Below, piece by piece: positions 51,951-61,736 of a stretch of 64,000 nucleotides of DNA. The translations under genes and the position numbers were made by a program. The number at the start of each line of letters is the position of its first letter. The stretch's first letter is position 1. A model generated the notes under the pieces. That model saw only the letters and a list, made by a program, of their open reading frames with translations, had not been told where the DNA came from and did no database searches. Location of the stretch: assembly GCA_017745235.1 (NCBI GenBank), contig JAGHZU010000003.1:254465-318464 (forward strand), given 5' to 3'. Origin of the DNA: Caulobacter sp. (GTDB lineage: Bacteria; Pseudomonadota; Alphaproteobacteria; Caulobacterales; Caulobacteraceae).

Positions 51951-53765
51951 TTAAGCCAGACGCATACGGGGGTCGGCGGCGTCCTCGATCTCGAGCTGAA
52001 CGCCCTCGCGCCCCATGTAATCGTCGGGTTTCAAGCGCCCGACCACGTGCAGCGCCCCTCCCCCCGCCAGCAGGCGCTGCCCCAGAGGCGTCTCGGCTGA
52101 GCGCCAGGAGATGGCCTTGATTCGATCGCCCGTCGGGCCGACCAGGTCGACCCGCACATGGCCGCCGCGCATAGCCATCACCCGCTCAGGCCGCACGCCG
52201 GCCAGGGCGAACACCGGTTCAGGATTACCCGGACCGAACGGAGCCAACTGCTGAAATTCGGTCCAGAGGGCGCGATTGGCCGCGCGAGGCTGCACCAGGG
52301 CGTCGATCTCGACGGCCTCGACGCCAACGGCCTCCATCTCCCCGGCCAGGCGTTCTTCCAGGAAGGCGCGGAACTCGGGGATTGAATCGGGACGGATCGA
52401 AAGGCCCGCGGCCATGGCGTGCCCCCCGCCCGCCATCAGAAGACCCGCCTCGTAGGCCGCCTGGATCGCCGCGCCCAGGTTCACGCCCGGCTGCGAACGC
52501 CCCGAGCCCTTGCCGACATTGGCCGCGCGGTCGATGCCGATCACCACCACCGGCTTGCGATAGCGCTCGCGCAGGCGGCCGGCGACGATGCCGATCACCC
52601 CCGGGTGCCAGTCCTCGCCGGCCACCACGATCACCGGAGCGTCCGGGTTGAAGTTGCTGCCGCGCTCGAGGATGGCGGCGGCCTCCTCGACCACCGCGGC
52701 CTCCACGGCCTTGCGTTCGGTGTTGAGGCCGTCCAGCTCTTCGGCCAGGGCGCGAGCCTCTATCGGGTCGTCGGTCGACAGCAGGCGCGCGCCCAGGTCC
52801 GAACGGCCGATGCGGCCGCCGGCGTTGATGCGCGGCCCCAGAATGAAGCCGGCGTGGAACACCGAGGCGGGGCCTGAACCCTTCCCGACCTCGAACAGGG
52901 CCTTCAGGCCCGGATTGCGCCAGGCCGACATGGTCTTCAGACCCAGGCTCGTCAGAGCCCGGTTGAAGCCCACCAGCTGGGTCACGTCGCAGACCTCTCC
53001 CATGGCCACCAGATCCAGCCACTGGCGCAGGTCGGGCTCGGGCCTCTCCGGGCTGAACAGGCCGCGTCGGCGGGCCTCGCGGTTGAGCGCAGCCAGCAGC
53101 ACGAAGGTCACACCGGCCGCCGCCAGCACGCCCTGCCCGCTCTGACAACCGGGACAGTTGGGATTGACCACGGCGGCGGCGGCCGGCGGGTCCTCGCGCA
53201 TCAGGTGGTGGTCGATCACCACCACCTCCAGGCCGATGGTGGCGGCGCTGGCGATGGCGTCGTAGGCCGCCGCTCCGCAGTCCAGCGTCACCACCAGGTC
53301 GGCCCCGGTGTCGCGGATGGTCTTGAAAGCCGCCGGGCTGGGGCCATAGCCCTCGGTCAGGCGGTCAGGAATGTAGATGGGCAACTCGACGCCCATGTGG
53401 CGGAACCATCGCACCAGCTGCGCGGCGCTGGTGGCTCCGTCCACGTCGTAGTCGGCGAAGACCATCGTCGAGCGTCCGGCTTCCAGCGCATCGATCAGGA
53501 TCTCCGCGGCCCGGTCCATGTCGGTGAAACTGGACGGGTCAGGAAACAGGGCCTTCAGGGTCGGCCGCAGATAATGTTCGGCGGCGTCGACGCCCACGCC
53601 GCGTGCGGCCAAGGCCCTGGCCAAGGGCTCGGACAGGCCGTGGACCTGCTGATGGCTGCGCGCGGCCGCAGCGTCGCCCGGGCGCTCGCGCCACGACCGG
53701 CCAGTCAGCGAGTGCGAGACGTCCAGGAAGTAGCCGGCGTCGAGGTCGACATGTCCGTCAGGCAT
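51951..53765 (-). CDS. recJ: Single-stranded-DNA-specific exonuclease RecJ
   Basis: A 604-residue protein of the DHH phosphoesterase family. Motifs in order: MVFADYDVDGATSAAQLVRWF (motif I), YIPDRLTEGYGPS, LVVTLDCGAAA (motif II), VVVIDHHL (motif III, DHH), VALINPN-like VVNPNCPGC, LDLVAMGEVCDVTQL (motif IV region), GPRINAGGRIG, and the DHHA1 part with VIVVAGEDWHPGVIGIVAGRLRERYRKPVVVIG and LMAGGGHAMAAGLSI. The C-terminal OB-like domain ends LQLEIEDAADPRMRLA-type. It degrades single strands 5' to 3' in RecF-pathway and mismatch repair. GGAGGGAG lies nine bases before the ATG. Confidence 0.95.
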   Translation of the reverse strand: MPDGHVDLDAGYFLDVSHSLTGRSWRERPGDAAAARSHQQVHGLSEPLARALAARGVGVDAAEHYLRPTLKALFPDPSSFTDMDRAAEILIDALEAGRSTMVFADYDVDGATSAAQLVRWFRHMGVELPIYIPDRLTEGYGPSPAAFKTIRDTGADLVVTLDCGAAAYDAIASAATIGLEVVVIDHHLMREDPPAAAAVVNPNCPGCQSGQGVLAAAGVTFVLLAALNREARRRGLFSPERPEPDLRQWLDLVAMGEVCDVTQLVGFNRALTSLGLKTMSAWRNPGLKALFEVGKGSGPASVFHAGFILGPRINAGGRIGRSDLGARLLSTDDPIEARALAEELDGLNTERKAVEAAVVEEAAAILERGSNFNPDAPVIVVAGEDWHPGVIGIVAGRLRERYRKPVVVIGIDRAANVGKGSGRSQPGVNLGAAIQAAYEAGLLMAGGGHAMAAGLSIRPDSIPEFRAFLEERLAGEMEAVGVEAVEIDALVQPRAANRALWTEFQQLAPFGPGNPEPVFALAGVRPERVMAMRGGHVRVDLVGPTGDRIKAISWRSAETPLGQRLLAGGGALHVVGRLKPDDYMGREGVQLEIEDAADPRMRLA

Positions 53766-53894
53766 GGGCCAGCTCCCTCCGCGCGGAAAAGCGGCCGGAA
53801 ATTGGGAGCTTAGCTTTGGACCTCATGGGCGGAGACTATCCGGTTTGTCGGATTCGCTCCATGCGCCCCTGGTGCGTCAGCTTCGGACGCCCGC

Positions 53895-54872
53895 TCAGCC
53901 TCGCGAGAGATCGGCGACCAGGGCCACCTCGTTGGCCGAGCCCAGCACCACCGGCACGCGCTGGTGCAGCTTGGTGGGCTGGATGTCGAGGATGGCGCCC
54001 TTGGCGTCGGTCGACACCCCTCCGGCCCGCTCGACGATCAGCGACATGGGGTTGCCTTCGTACAGTAGGCGCAGCTTTCCGGGCTTTTCCGGCTCCCGGG
54101 CGTCCCAAGGGTACATGAAGATCCCGCCGCGCATCAGGATGCGGTGCACATCGGCCACCATCGAGGCGACCCAACGCATGTTGAAGTTCTTGCCGCGCGG
54201 CCCGTCCTTGCCCTGCAGGCAGCCGTCCACATAGCGGCGGATCGGCTCGGCCCAATGGCGCTGGTTGGACATGTTGATCGCGAATTCGGCCGTGTCCGCC
54301 GGAATGGCGATGTCGGCATGGGTCAGACGCCATTGGCCGTCTGCGTCCAGGGTGAAACCGACCACGCCCTTGGACAGGGTCAGGACCAGCATGGTCTGAG
54401 GCCCGTAGATCGCGTAGCCGGCGGCGACCTGGTTGCGGCCAGGCTGCAGGAAGTCGGCCTCGGCGGGCGACTTGCCCTCCGGCGCGGGCAACACCGAGAA
54501 GATGGTCCCGACCGACACGTTGACGTCGATGTTGCTAGACCCGTCCAGCGGGTCGAACGTCACCAGGAAGCCGCCCGTACGCCCCGTGGCCTCGATGGTC
54601 TCCAGCTCCTCGGACGCCAGGCCGGCCACGGCCGCATCGGCCTTCAACGCCTGGCTCAGCATGTCGTTGGTGATGACGTCGAGCTTCTTCTGCTCCTCGT
54701 CCTGAACGTTGACATGGCCCGCCGCGCCCAGGCTGCCGGAAATGGCGCCTGAGGCCACGACCTTGCTGATCCGGGCGCAGGTGTCGGCGATGGTGGACAC
54801 CACGCCCTTCAAGGCGCTGGAGGCGGTATCGTCGGCGGCCAGATGATCGGCCAGGGTCGTCAGCTTGGTCAT
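53895..54872 (-). CDS. fbp: Fructose-1,6-bisphosphatase class I
   Basis: A 325-residue cytosolic enzyme of gluconeogenesis and the Calvin/pentose branch. The metal and substrate sites are clear: [76 protein letters not shown] and [20 protein letters not shown]. It lies between recJ and the unrelated class II enzyme glpX on the same strand, so both isozymes are encoded side by side. Spacing to glpX is 128 bases, so separate promoters are possible. Confidence 0.95.
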   Translation of the reverse strand: MTKLTTLADHLAADDTASSALKGVVSTIADTCARISKVVASGAISGSLGAAGHVNVQDEEQKKLDVITNDMLSQALKADAAVAGLASEELETIEATGRTGGFLVTFDPLDGSSNIDVNVSVGTIFSVLPAPEGKSPAEADFLQPGRNQVAAGYAIYGPQTMLVLTLSKGVVGFTLDADGQWRLTHADIAIPADTAEFAINMSNQRHWAEPIRRYVDGCLQGKDGPRGKNFNMRWVASMVADVHRILMRGGIFMYPWDAREPEKPGKLRLLYEGNPMSLIVERAGGVSTDAKGAILDIQPTKLHQRVPVVLGSANEVALVADLSRG

Positions 54873-55000
54873 GGGAATCTCGACGGGAACGGGCGCGCAT
54901 CGACCCTAGCCCCTGTTGGGCGGGCGGGCCAACGCGCGTCGGGACGATGCGGTGAGTCTGTTACGGGTGAGAGGCGGCGCGCGCGTATAGGCGGAGACGC

Positions 55001-55954
55001 CTAGACCTTTCGCTTCATGCGCACTTCGCGCACGGTGCCTGTCGAGGAGTTCATCACCAGCGTATGGGTGTGGACGTTCCCGTCCTTGTAGACCACGCCA
55101 TCCAGCAGGTTACCCCAGGTCACGCCGGTGGCGGCGAAGATGGCTTCGGCGCGGACGATCTCATGCAGGTCGTACTTCTTGTCCAGATCGGTGATGCCCC
55201 AGCGCTGGGCGCGGGCGCGCTCATCGCCGTTGCGGAACACCAGCCGCCCCTGGAACTGGCCGCCGACGCATTTCAGCGCCGCGCAGGCCAGGACGCCCTC
55301 TGGCGCGCCGCCAGAGCCCAGATAGAGGTCGATGCCGGTCGCCGGGTCGGTGGTGTTGATCACCCCGGCCACGTCGCCGTCGGTGATCAGGTGAACGCGC
55401 GCGCCCACGGCGCGGACGCCAGCGATGATCTCGGCATGGCGCGGGCGGTCCAGAACGCAGACGGTGATCTGTGAGGGATCCACGCCCTTGGCGGCGGCCA
55501 CCGATTTGACGTTCTCGGCCGGCGACCTGTCCAGGTCGATCACCCCAGGGGGCAGGCCTGGCCCGCAAGCGATCTTGTCCATGTAGGTGTCGGGCGCGTT
55601 CAGCAGCGTGCCCTTCGGAGCCCAGGCCATCACCGCCAGGGCGTTGGGCATGGCCTTGGCGGCCAGGGTGGTGCCTTCCAGGGGGTCCAGCGCGATGTCG
55701 ATCGCCGGGCCGCCGCCGGCGCCCACCTTCTCGCCGATATAGAGCATCGGCGCCTCGTCGCGCTCGCCCTCGCCGATCACGATCTCACCGTCGATCTGGA
55801 GTTCGTTGAGCGTGTTGCGCATGGCGTCGACGGCGGCCTGGTCGGCCGCCTTCTCGTCGCCTCGGCCCACCATCGTCCAGGAGGCGATGGCGGCGGCTTC
55901 CGTAACGCGGACAGCGTCCAGGACCAGCGAGCGGTCCAGGGTCTTCGAACTCAT
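55001..55954 (-). CDS. glpX: Fructose-1,6-bisphosphatase class II
   Basis: A 317-residue lithium-sensitive-phosphatase-fold enzyme. Motifs: VTEAAAIASWTMVGRGDEKAADQAAVDAMR, IVIGEGERDEAPMLYIGEKVG, DIALDPLEGTTLAAKAMPNALAVMAWAPKGTLLNAPDTYMDKIACG, LITDGDVAGVI, LYLGSGGAPEGVLACAALKCVGGQFQGRL and FAATGVTWGNLLDGV. GGGAGA precedes the ATG. The gene follows hom on the same strand with a 54-base gap, the arrangement I recall from Caulobacter, and precedes the class I enzyme. Confidence 0.95.
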   Translation of the reverse strand: MSSKTLDRSLVLDAVRVTEAAAIASWTMVGRGDEKAADQAAVDAMRNTLNELQIDGEIVIGEGERDEAPMLYIGEKVGAGGGPAIDIALDPLEGTTLAAKAMPNALAVMAWAPKGTLLNAPDTYMDKIACGPGLPPGVIDLDRSPAENVKSVAAAKGVDPSQITVCVLDRPRHAEIIAGVRAVGARVHLITDGDVAGVINTTDPATGIDLYLGSGGAPEGVLACAALKCVGGQFQGRLVFRNGDERARAQRWGITDLDKKYDLHEIVRAEAIFAATGVTWGNLLDGVVYKDGNVHTHTLVMNSSTGTVREVRMKRKV

Positions 55955-56008
55955 ATGCGTCTCCCAGCCTATGCGAGGCTATGACTTCCCGACCGCTTTG
56001 CGCGGTTC

Positions 56009-57298
56009 TCAGATGCGCGCGACGCGCAAAAGGCGGGGACGCTCTAGCACGGCGTGCAGTTTTTCGATGCGCGTAATCGCGTCGAGGAGGTTGGATTCGG
56101 GAGTCGCATGGGTGACGAGCACGATCGGCACCCCGCCCGCTCCTTCAACGGGCTTTTGCAGGAAGCTGTCGATCGAGACGCCGCATTCGGCCAGGGTTTC
56201 CGAGATCGCGGCGATGGCGCCGGGCTCGTCCTTGACCATGATCCGCAGGTAGGCCTTGCCCACCGAACGGGCGGGATCCACCGACACGAATGGCTTGAGG
56301 TCGCCGGCCGGAGCCTGGAAGACGGGACGCGCGGCCCTGGTCATCACGTCGGCGATGTCGGCGGCCACAGCAGCGGCCGTCGGACCCGCGCCCGCGCCCG
56401 GCCCCTGGATGAAGATGCGGCCGATCCGGGTGCCCTCGATGAACAGCGCGTTGAGCGCGCCGCCCGCCTGGGCCAACGGATGGTCCAGCGGAGCCAGCGA
56501 AGGATGGACCTTCACGGCCACGCCGTCTTCGGTCTTGGCGGCGCTGGCCACCAGCTTGATGCGATAGCCCAGGTCCTTGGCCAGCTTGATGTCCAGCAAT
56601 TCGACGGAGTCGATGCCCTCGATCTCGGCGGCTGCGAAGTTAGGGGCGCAGCCGAAGGCCAGGGCCGCCAGGATGCTGATCTTGTGGCCGGCGTCGAAGC
56701 CGCCGACGTCCATGGTCGGATCGGCCTCGGCGTAGCCCAGGGCCTGGGCCTCGCGCAGCACGTCGGCGAAGTCGCGACCCGTCTTCTCCATTTCCGAGAG
56801 GATGAAGTTGCAGGTGCCGTTCAGGATGCCGGCGACGGCCACCACGTCGTCGCCAACCATCGCCTCGCGCAGCATCTTCACCGCCGGGGTGCCGCCCATG
56901 ACGGCGGCCTCGAACAGCAGCGGGGCGTTGTTGGCCTCGGCCAAGGCGGCCAGTTCGGCGCCGTGCTCGGCGATCAGGGCCTTGTTGGCGGTGACCACCG
57001 GCTTGCCCAGCTTGAGCGCGGCCTCGACGGCCGCCTTGGCCGGGCCGTCGCTGCCGCCGACCAGCTCGACGAACAGGTCCACGTCGGGGGACGACGCCAA
57101 AGCCACCGGATCGTCGAACCAGGCCAGGTTGGAGATGTCGATCGAGCGCTTGCGCGAGCGCGAGCGGGCCGACACGGCCGTCACCACGGCCTTGTCGCCG
57201 GCGGGGGCGAAGCCGGGCCGCTCGGCCAGGAACTGCAGGAGGCCGCCGCCGACGGTGCCGAGGCCGGCCACACCGACGCGCCAGGTCTTCTGGGTCAT
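56009..57298 (-). CDS. hom: Homoserine dehydrogenase
   Basis: A 429-residue enzyme of threonine and methionine synthesis, with an N-terminal NAD(P) domain (VGVAGLGTVGGGLLQFLAERPG), the catalytic domain (VVTANKALIAEHGAELAALAEANNAPLLFEAAVMGGTPAVKMLREAMVGDDVVAVAGILNGTCNFILSEME, AQALGYAEADPTMDVGGFDAGHKISILAALAFG), and a C-terminal ACT domain (YLRIMVKDEPGAIAAISETLAECGVSIDSFLQKP) for threonine feedback. The ATG at 57298 is chosen over one six codons upstream because MTQKTW leads directly into the Rossmann fold. It lies downstream of the aminotransferase gene with a 90-base gap. Confidence 0.95.
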   Translation of the reverse strand: MTQKTWRVGVAGLGTVGGGLLQFLAERPGFAPAGDKAVVTAVSARSRSRKRSIDISNLAWFDDPVALASSPDVDLFVELVGGSDGPAKAAVEAALKLGKPVVTANKALIAEHGAELAALAEANNAPLLFEAAVMGGTPAVKMLREAMVGDDVVAVAGILNGTCNFILSEMEKTGRDFADVLREAQALGYAEADPTMDVGGFDAGHKISILAALAFGCAPNFAAAEIEGIDSVELLDIKLAKDLGYRIKLVASAAKTEDGVAVKVHPSLAPLDHPLAQAGGALNALFIEGTRIGRIFIQGPGAGAGPTAAAVAADIADVMTRAARPVFQAPAGDLKPFVSVDPARSVGKAYLRIMVKDEPGAIAAISETLAECGVSIDSFLQKPVEGAGGVPIVLVTHATPESNLLDAITRIEKLHAVLERPRLLRVARI

Positions 57299-57387
57299 GC
57301 TCTCACTCGTTCCCAATCAATAGCCAAGCCCATCCCTTGTACGTCATCGCCCTCACCTTCGGTGGGATGACGTCCCGGGGAGACGCC

Positions 57388-58608
57388 TCAGGCCTGTTCC
57401 ATCTTGTTATGCGCCTTGGCCAGGATCGTATCGGCGTTGGCGATGAACTTCTTCACGTTGCGCGCAGCCTGGCGGATGCGGTGCTCGTTTTCGACCAGGC
57501 CGATGCGCACATAGCCCTCGCCATACTCGCCGAAGCCGATGCCCGGAGCCACGGCGACGCCGGCCTCTTCGATCAGCAGACGCGAGAACAGCATCGAGCC
57601 GGCGCTTTCGAACTGTTCGGGGATCTTGGCCCAGGCGAACATCGAGGCCGGCGGATTGGGGATGTCCCATCCCGCGCGCTTCATCGACGACACCAGGGTG
57701 TCGCGGCGGCTCTTGTAGATGGCGCGGATCTCGTCGACGCAGTCCTGCGGCCCGTTCAGGGCCGCGGCGGCGGCCACCTGCACCGGGGTGTAGGCGCCGT
57801 AGTCCAGATAGGACTTCACGCGGGCCAGGGCCGCGCAGATGCGGGCGTTGCCGACCACCATGCCTACGCGCCAGCCGGCCATGGCGTAGGTCTTCGACAG
57901 GGAATTGACCTCGACGGCGATGTCCTTGGCGCCTTCGACCTGGAGGATCGACGGCGGCGGGTTGTTCTCGAAGTAGATCTCGCCATAGGCGACGTCGCTG
58001 ATGACCAGGAGCTCGTGCTTCTTGGCCAGGGCGACCGCGTCCTTGTAGAAGTCCAGATCGACCCACTGCGCCGTCGGGTTGGACGGATAGGACAGGATCA
58101 GCACGCTGGCCGGCGGCACCGAGTGCTTGGCCGCACGGCTGATGTTGGAGAGGTACTGCTCGGGCGACAGGGCCGGCACGTGGCGGATCACGCCCCCGGC
58201 CATGATGAAGCCGAAGGCGTGGATCGGATAGGCCGGGTTGGGGCAAATGATGACGTCGCCGGGAGCCGTCAGGGCCTGAGCCAGGTTGGCGAAGCCTTCC
58301 TTGGAGCCCAAGGTGGCGATCACTTCGGTGTCGGGGTTCAGCTTCACGCCGAACCGGCGGCCATAGTAGCCGGCCATCGCCTTGCGCAGGCCGGGAATGC
58401 CCTTGGACGCCGAATAGCGGCCAGCCTTGGGGTCGCGGGCGGTCTCGATCAGCTTGTCGACGATGTGCTGCGGCGTGGGCATGTCAGGATTGCCCATGCC
58501 GAAGTCGATGATGTCCGTGCCCTCGGCGCGCAGGCGCGCCTTGATCTTGTTCACCTCCTCGAAGACGTAGGGAGGCAGGCGGCGGATACGGTGGAAATCG
58601 GAGGTCAT
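57388..58608 (-). CDS. Class I aminotransferase (alanine / LL-diaminopimelate type)
   Basis: A 406-residue PLP enzyme starting MTSDFHRIRRLPPYVFEEVNKIKARLRAEG, which is the opening of the AlaC/LL-diaminopimelate aminotransferase group. Further sites: DFGMGNPDMPTPQHIV, GSKEGFANLAQAL, PNPAYPIHAFGFIMAGG, SYPSNPTAQWVDLDFY, VISDVAYGEIYF, and the PLP lysine in VNSLSKTYAMAGWRVGMVVGN. Distinguishing alanine synthesis from other uses is not possible by eye. The ATG at 58608 replaces the ORF-track start, 26 codons upstream. It precedes hom on the same strand, so the two may be co-transcribed in amino-acid synthesis. Confidence 0.92.
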   Translation of the reverse strand: MTSDFHRIRRLPPYVFEEVNKIKARLRAEGTDIIDFGMGNPDMPTPQHIVDKLIETARDPKAGRYSASKGIPGLRKAMAGYYGRRFGVKLNPDTEVIATLGSKEGFANLAQALTAPGDVIICPNPAYPIHAFGFIMAGGVIRHVPALSPEQYLSNISRAAKHSVPPASVLILSYPSNPTAQWVDLDFYKDAVALAKKHELLVISDVAYGEIYFENNPPPSILQVEGAKDIAVEVNSLSKTYAMAGWRVGMVVGNARICAALARVKSYLDYGAYTPVQVAAAAALNGPQDCVDEIRAIYKSRRDTLVSSMKRAGWDIPNPPASMFAWAKIPEQFESAGSMLFSRLLIEEAGVAVAPGIGFGEYGEGYVRIGLVENEHRIRQAARNVKKFIANADTILAKAHNKMEQA

Positions 58609-58718
58609 GGAATAGCTCTTTGCGCCGCTACGGCGCGCCGGGAGCGGAGGTCGGGCATGGATAGACCCCGAGCGGGGCATAGCCAAGCCAGTTACGGGAA
58701 TTTTATGCCTCCGTCGCC

Positions 58719-59168
58719 CTATTGGGGCTTGGACGGAGGCGCGGTAGCTCGGTCGCGCGCCGCCTTTGCGAAGGCTTCGGTCGCGGCGCGGTCGGCGTCG
58801 GTGGGGACTTCGGGCGCGGGGGCCTTGGCCACCTTGCGGGCGGTCGAGGCGTAGCCTTCGGTGTCCGACAGGGTCCAGGTGTTCGGCGCGGTGTCGCGAC
58901 GCAGCTTGTCGGCCGCGATCTTCTCGGCGCCGACAGCCTTCTTGAACTCGACCGGCGTGCGTACGTCGGTCGGAATGGCCGGGATTTCGGCGAAAGTCGG
59001 CCGGCGGGCGTGGCGGGATTCCTTCGCCGCGGCGTTCGCCTCGGCGGCCACGGGCGAGCTGGGATCGGCCGGCGGCGGCGTGAACGGCGATGCGCAGGCG
59101 GCTAGGCTCAGGGCCATGCCGCTGACCAGTACGCCGAGACGTGCGATTTTGCCGGTTTCGTCGTTCAT
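58719..59168 (-). CDS. Small alanine-rich lipoprotein, function unknown
   Basis: A 149-residue protein from the ATG at 59168 (MNDETGKIARLGVLVSGMALSLAACAS) with a lipobox LAAC. The mature part is Ala/Pro-rich, with a conserved-looking segment ARRPTFAEIPAIPTDVRTPVEFKKAVGAEKIAADKLRRDTAPNTWTLSDTEGYASTARK. I do not recognise the family. It is expected to be anchored in the inner or outer membrane. The leader is a weak AGAGACA. It is divergent from phaC. Confidence 0.8.
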   Translation of the reverse strand: MNDETGKIARLGVLVSGMALSLAACASPFTPPPADPSSPVAAEANAAAKESRHARRPTFAEIPAIPTDVRTPVEFKKAVGAEKIAADKLRRDTAPNTWTLSDTEGYASTARKVAKAPAPEVPTDADRAATEAFAKAARDRATAPPSKPQ

Positions 59169-59284
59169 CTTGTCTCTGGTCTTATGCGATGATCGCGACG
59201 AGCGAAAGGCCATCCGCGCCGCCAAGGCCAGATGAACGCCTGATCGCAGGACGAGTTCGCGCAGACAAAGGTGGAAGGAAGCCC

Positions 59285-61303
59285 ATGGCCACGACCGAAA
59301 CCGCCCCCAAGCCCCGCAGGAAGGCCGCGCCCAAGGCCACAGCGAAGGCCAAGGCGTCGGCGAAGGCCACCGCGGACAAGACCGAAAAGCCCTCCCCTGC
59401 CGCCGCAAAGGCCAAGCCCAAGGTCGCCCGCCCCGAATCACCGCCGCCTGAGCGCCCTGCCCCCGAGGCTCCGGGCTTCGAGGGGATCGGCGCCCAGAAC
59501 TTCGAGGCGTTCCTCTCGCCCGACCAACGCAAGATGGTCGAGACCCTGTCGGCCAATCTCGCCCGGGCCGCCATCACCGCCCAAGGCGCGATCGCCGAGG
59601 CCGCCCTGCGCCAGGCCGACCGGCCGGCGGCCCTCAATCCCGACCCGTTCCACGTCGGCCCCGCCCTGAACGAAGTGATGACCAGCCTGGCGTCCCAGCC
59701 AGACCGGCTGCTGCGCGCCCAGGCCGACCTCTTCAGCCGCTATATGGATCTGTGGCAGTCGGCCGCCCGCCGCATGACGGGCGAGCCCAGCCACCCTGTC
59801 GTGGCCCCCGCCGCCGGCGACAAGCGCTTCAGCGACCCCGACTGGGCCGCCAATCCGATGTTCGACATGATGAAGCAGAGCTACCTGCTGTCGTCGAACT
59901 GGCTGAACGAGCTGGTCTCGCAGGCCGAGGGCGTGGATCCCGCCTCCAAGCGCCGGGTGGAGTTCTTCACCAAGATGCTGACCGACGCGTTCTCGCCGTC
60001 GAACTTCCTGATCTCCAACCCCGCCGCCCTGCGCGAGGTGATGGAGAGCCAGGGCGAGAGCCTGGTGCGCGGGATGGAGAACTTCGCCGCCGACCTGGAA
60101 CGCGGCGGCGGCCAGCTGGCGATCAGCCAGACGGACCTGGCCAAGTTCAAGGTCGGCGAGAACGTCGCCACCGCCCCCGGCAAGGTGGTCTACCAGAACG
60201 ACATCCTGCAGTTGCTGCAGTTCGCTCCGACCACCGACAAGGTGCGTGAAGTACCGCTGCTGATCTTCCCGCCCTGGATCAACAAGTTCTACATCCTGGA
60301 CCTGCGCCCGGAGAACTCGATGATCCGCTGGCTGACCGGCCAGGGCTTCACGGTGTTCGTCGCCTCGTGGGTCAATCCCGACAGCCGGCAGGCCGACAAG
60401 ACCTTCGAGGACTACATGTTCGAAGGTGTCTACGACGCCACCCAGCAGGTCATGACCCAGGCGGGCGTCGATAAGGTCAACACCGTCGGCTATTGCATCG
60501 GAGGCACCCTGCTTTCCTGCGCCCTGGCCCATATGGCCGCCAAGGGCGACAGCCGGATCAACTCGGCCACCTTCTTCGCCGCCCAGCAGGACTTCTCCGA
60601 AGCGGGCGATCTCTTGCTGTTCACCAACGAGGAATGGCTGAAGACGATCGAGGAGCAGATCGACCGCCAGGGCGGATACCTGCCCAGCCAGTCGATGGCC
60701 GACACGTTCAACAGCCTGCGCGGCAACGACCTGATCTGGTCGTTCTTCATCAACAACTACCTGATGGGCAAGGAGCCCCGGCCGTTCGACCTTCTGTTCT
60801 GGAACGCCGACCAGACGCGCATGCCCAAGGCCCTGCACCTGTTCTATCTGCGCAATTTCTACAAGGACAACAGCCTGACCAAGGGCCGCCTGACGCTGGG
60901 CGGCGAGGAACTGGACCTGTCGCAGGTGAAAATCCCGATCTACGTCCAGTCCTCCAAGGATGATCACATCGCCCCCTATCGCAGCGTCTATCGCGGCGCG
61001 CGGGCGTTCGGCGGGCCGGTGACCTTCACCATGGCCGGCTCGGGCCACATCGCCGGCGTGATCAACCATCCCGACGCCAACAAGTATCAGCACTGGACCA
61101 ACGACCATCTGCCCGGCTCGGTCGAGGGGTGGCGCGCCGGGGCGGTGGAGCACCCTGGCTCTTGGTGGCCGCACTGGGCCGAATGGCTGCGGGCGAAGTC
61201 GGGCAAGGAAGTCCCCGCCCGCGACCCGGCCAAGGGCCCGCTGAAGCCGATCGAGGACGCCCCCGGCAGCTTCGTGCGCGTGCGCTCGAACCCGGCGGCC
61301 TGA
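59285..61303 (+). CDS. phaC: Class I polyhydroxyalkanoate synthase
   Basis: A 672-residue protein that polymerises 3-hydroxyacyl-CoA into storage polyester. The lipase-like box is GYCIGG with catalytic Cys404; the acid is in SSKDDHIAPYRSVY and the histidine in TMAGSGHIAGVINHP. Other typical pieces: DPDWAANPMFDMMKQSYLLSSNWL, PLLIFPPWINKFYILDLRPENSMIRWL, FVASWVNPDSRQADKTFEDYM. The first about 55 residues are an unusual Ala/Lys/Pro-rich basic tail (KAAPKATAKAKASAKATADK), similar in composition to histone H1-like PhaF proteins. GGAAGGA precedes the ATG at 59285. No phaA or phaB is adjacent. Confidence 0.95.
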   Translation: MATTETAPKPRRKAAPKATAKAKASAKATADKTEKPSPAAAKAKPKVARPESPPPERPAPEAPGFEGIGAQNFEAFLSPDQRKMVETLSANLARAAITAQGAIAEAALRQADRPAALNPDPFHVGPALNEVMTSLASQPDRLLRAQADLFSRYMDLWQSAARRMTGEPSHPVVAPAAGDKRFSDPDWAANPMFDMMKQSYLLSSNWLNELVSQAEGVDPASKRRVEFFTKMLTDAFSPSNFLISNPAALREVMESQGESLVRGMENFAADLERGGGQLAISQTDLAKFKVGENVATAPGKVVYQNDILQLLQFAPTTDKVREVPLLIFPPWINKFYILDLRPENSMIRWLTGQGFTVFVASWVNPDSRQADKTFEDYMFEGVYDATQQVMTQAGVDKVNTVGYCIGGTLLSCALAHMAAKGDSRINSATFFAAQQDFSEAGDLLLFTNEEWLKTIEEQIDRQGGYLPSQSMADTFNSLRGNDLIWSFFINNYLMGKEPRPFDLLFWNADQTRMPKALHLFYLRNFYKDNSLTKGRLTLGGEELDLSQVKIPIYVQSSKDDHIAPYRSVYRGARAFGGPVTFTMAGSGHIAGVINHPDANKYQHWTNDHLPGSVEGWRAGAVEHPGSWWPHWAEWLRAKSGKEVPARDPAKGPLKPIEDAPGSFVRVRSNPAA

Positions 61304-61306
61304 GCC

Positions 61307-61687
61307 TCAGATCTCGCCCACCGCGTAGGCCAGCTCGAACGGAGCGGCGTCGGCCGTCTCGATCAGCGGCCGCACGCGCTCCAGATGCTCGGTGAAGCGA
61401 ACGTCCTTGCTGAAGCGCTGGGCGGCCTCGGCGCTTTCGAACACGGTGACCAGCACCAGCATGCCGGCCGCCCGCGACTTGAACAGTCGGCCGCCGCGCA
61501 GCCCGTCGACCTGACCGCGCAGGCGGGCGTGCTGGGACAGCTGCAAGGCCACGAACGTCTCGAAGCACTCCGGACGCGGCTTGATGACACTGATGCTGAT
61601 CGCCGGCTGGGCCGGCGCCTTGGCCGGCTCGGACTCCAACGCCATGGCGGCGACGACAGTGGCCAGGTCCGGAACGACGAGATCCAT
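61307..61687 (-). CDS. Antibiotic biosynthesis monooxygenase (ABM) domain protein, SoxR-controlled
   Basis: A 126-residue protein from the ATG at 61687, preceded by AAGGAG. The ferredoxin-like ABM fold is seen as [83 protein letters not shown]. Members include small heme- or quinone-handling monooxygenases and stress proteins. The 20-bp SoxR operator at 61737 lies in its promoter, between a TTGACC (-35) and the start, so it is very likely induced by redox-cycling compounds. It is convergent with phaC (gap 3 bases). Confidence 0.85.
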   Translation of the reverse strand: MDLVVPDLATVVAAMALESEPAKAPAQPAISISVIKPRPECFETFVALQLSQHARLRGQVDGLRGGRLFKSRAAGMLVLVTVFESAEAAQRFSKDVRFTEHLERVRPLIETADAAPFELAYAVGEI

Positions 61688-61736
61688 GGGGAATGCTCCT
61701 TGGGGGTGTTGCGACGAAAGGAGCCCTTCGTCTAAA

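Noticed and set aside
57337-58854. 505-residue plus-strand ORF over the aminotransferase
   Set aside because: Antisense frame of a well-supported PLP enzyme.
59438-61174. 578-residue minus-strand ORF over phaC
   Set aside because: Antisense frame of a well-supported synthase.
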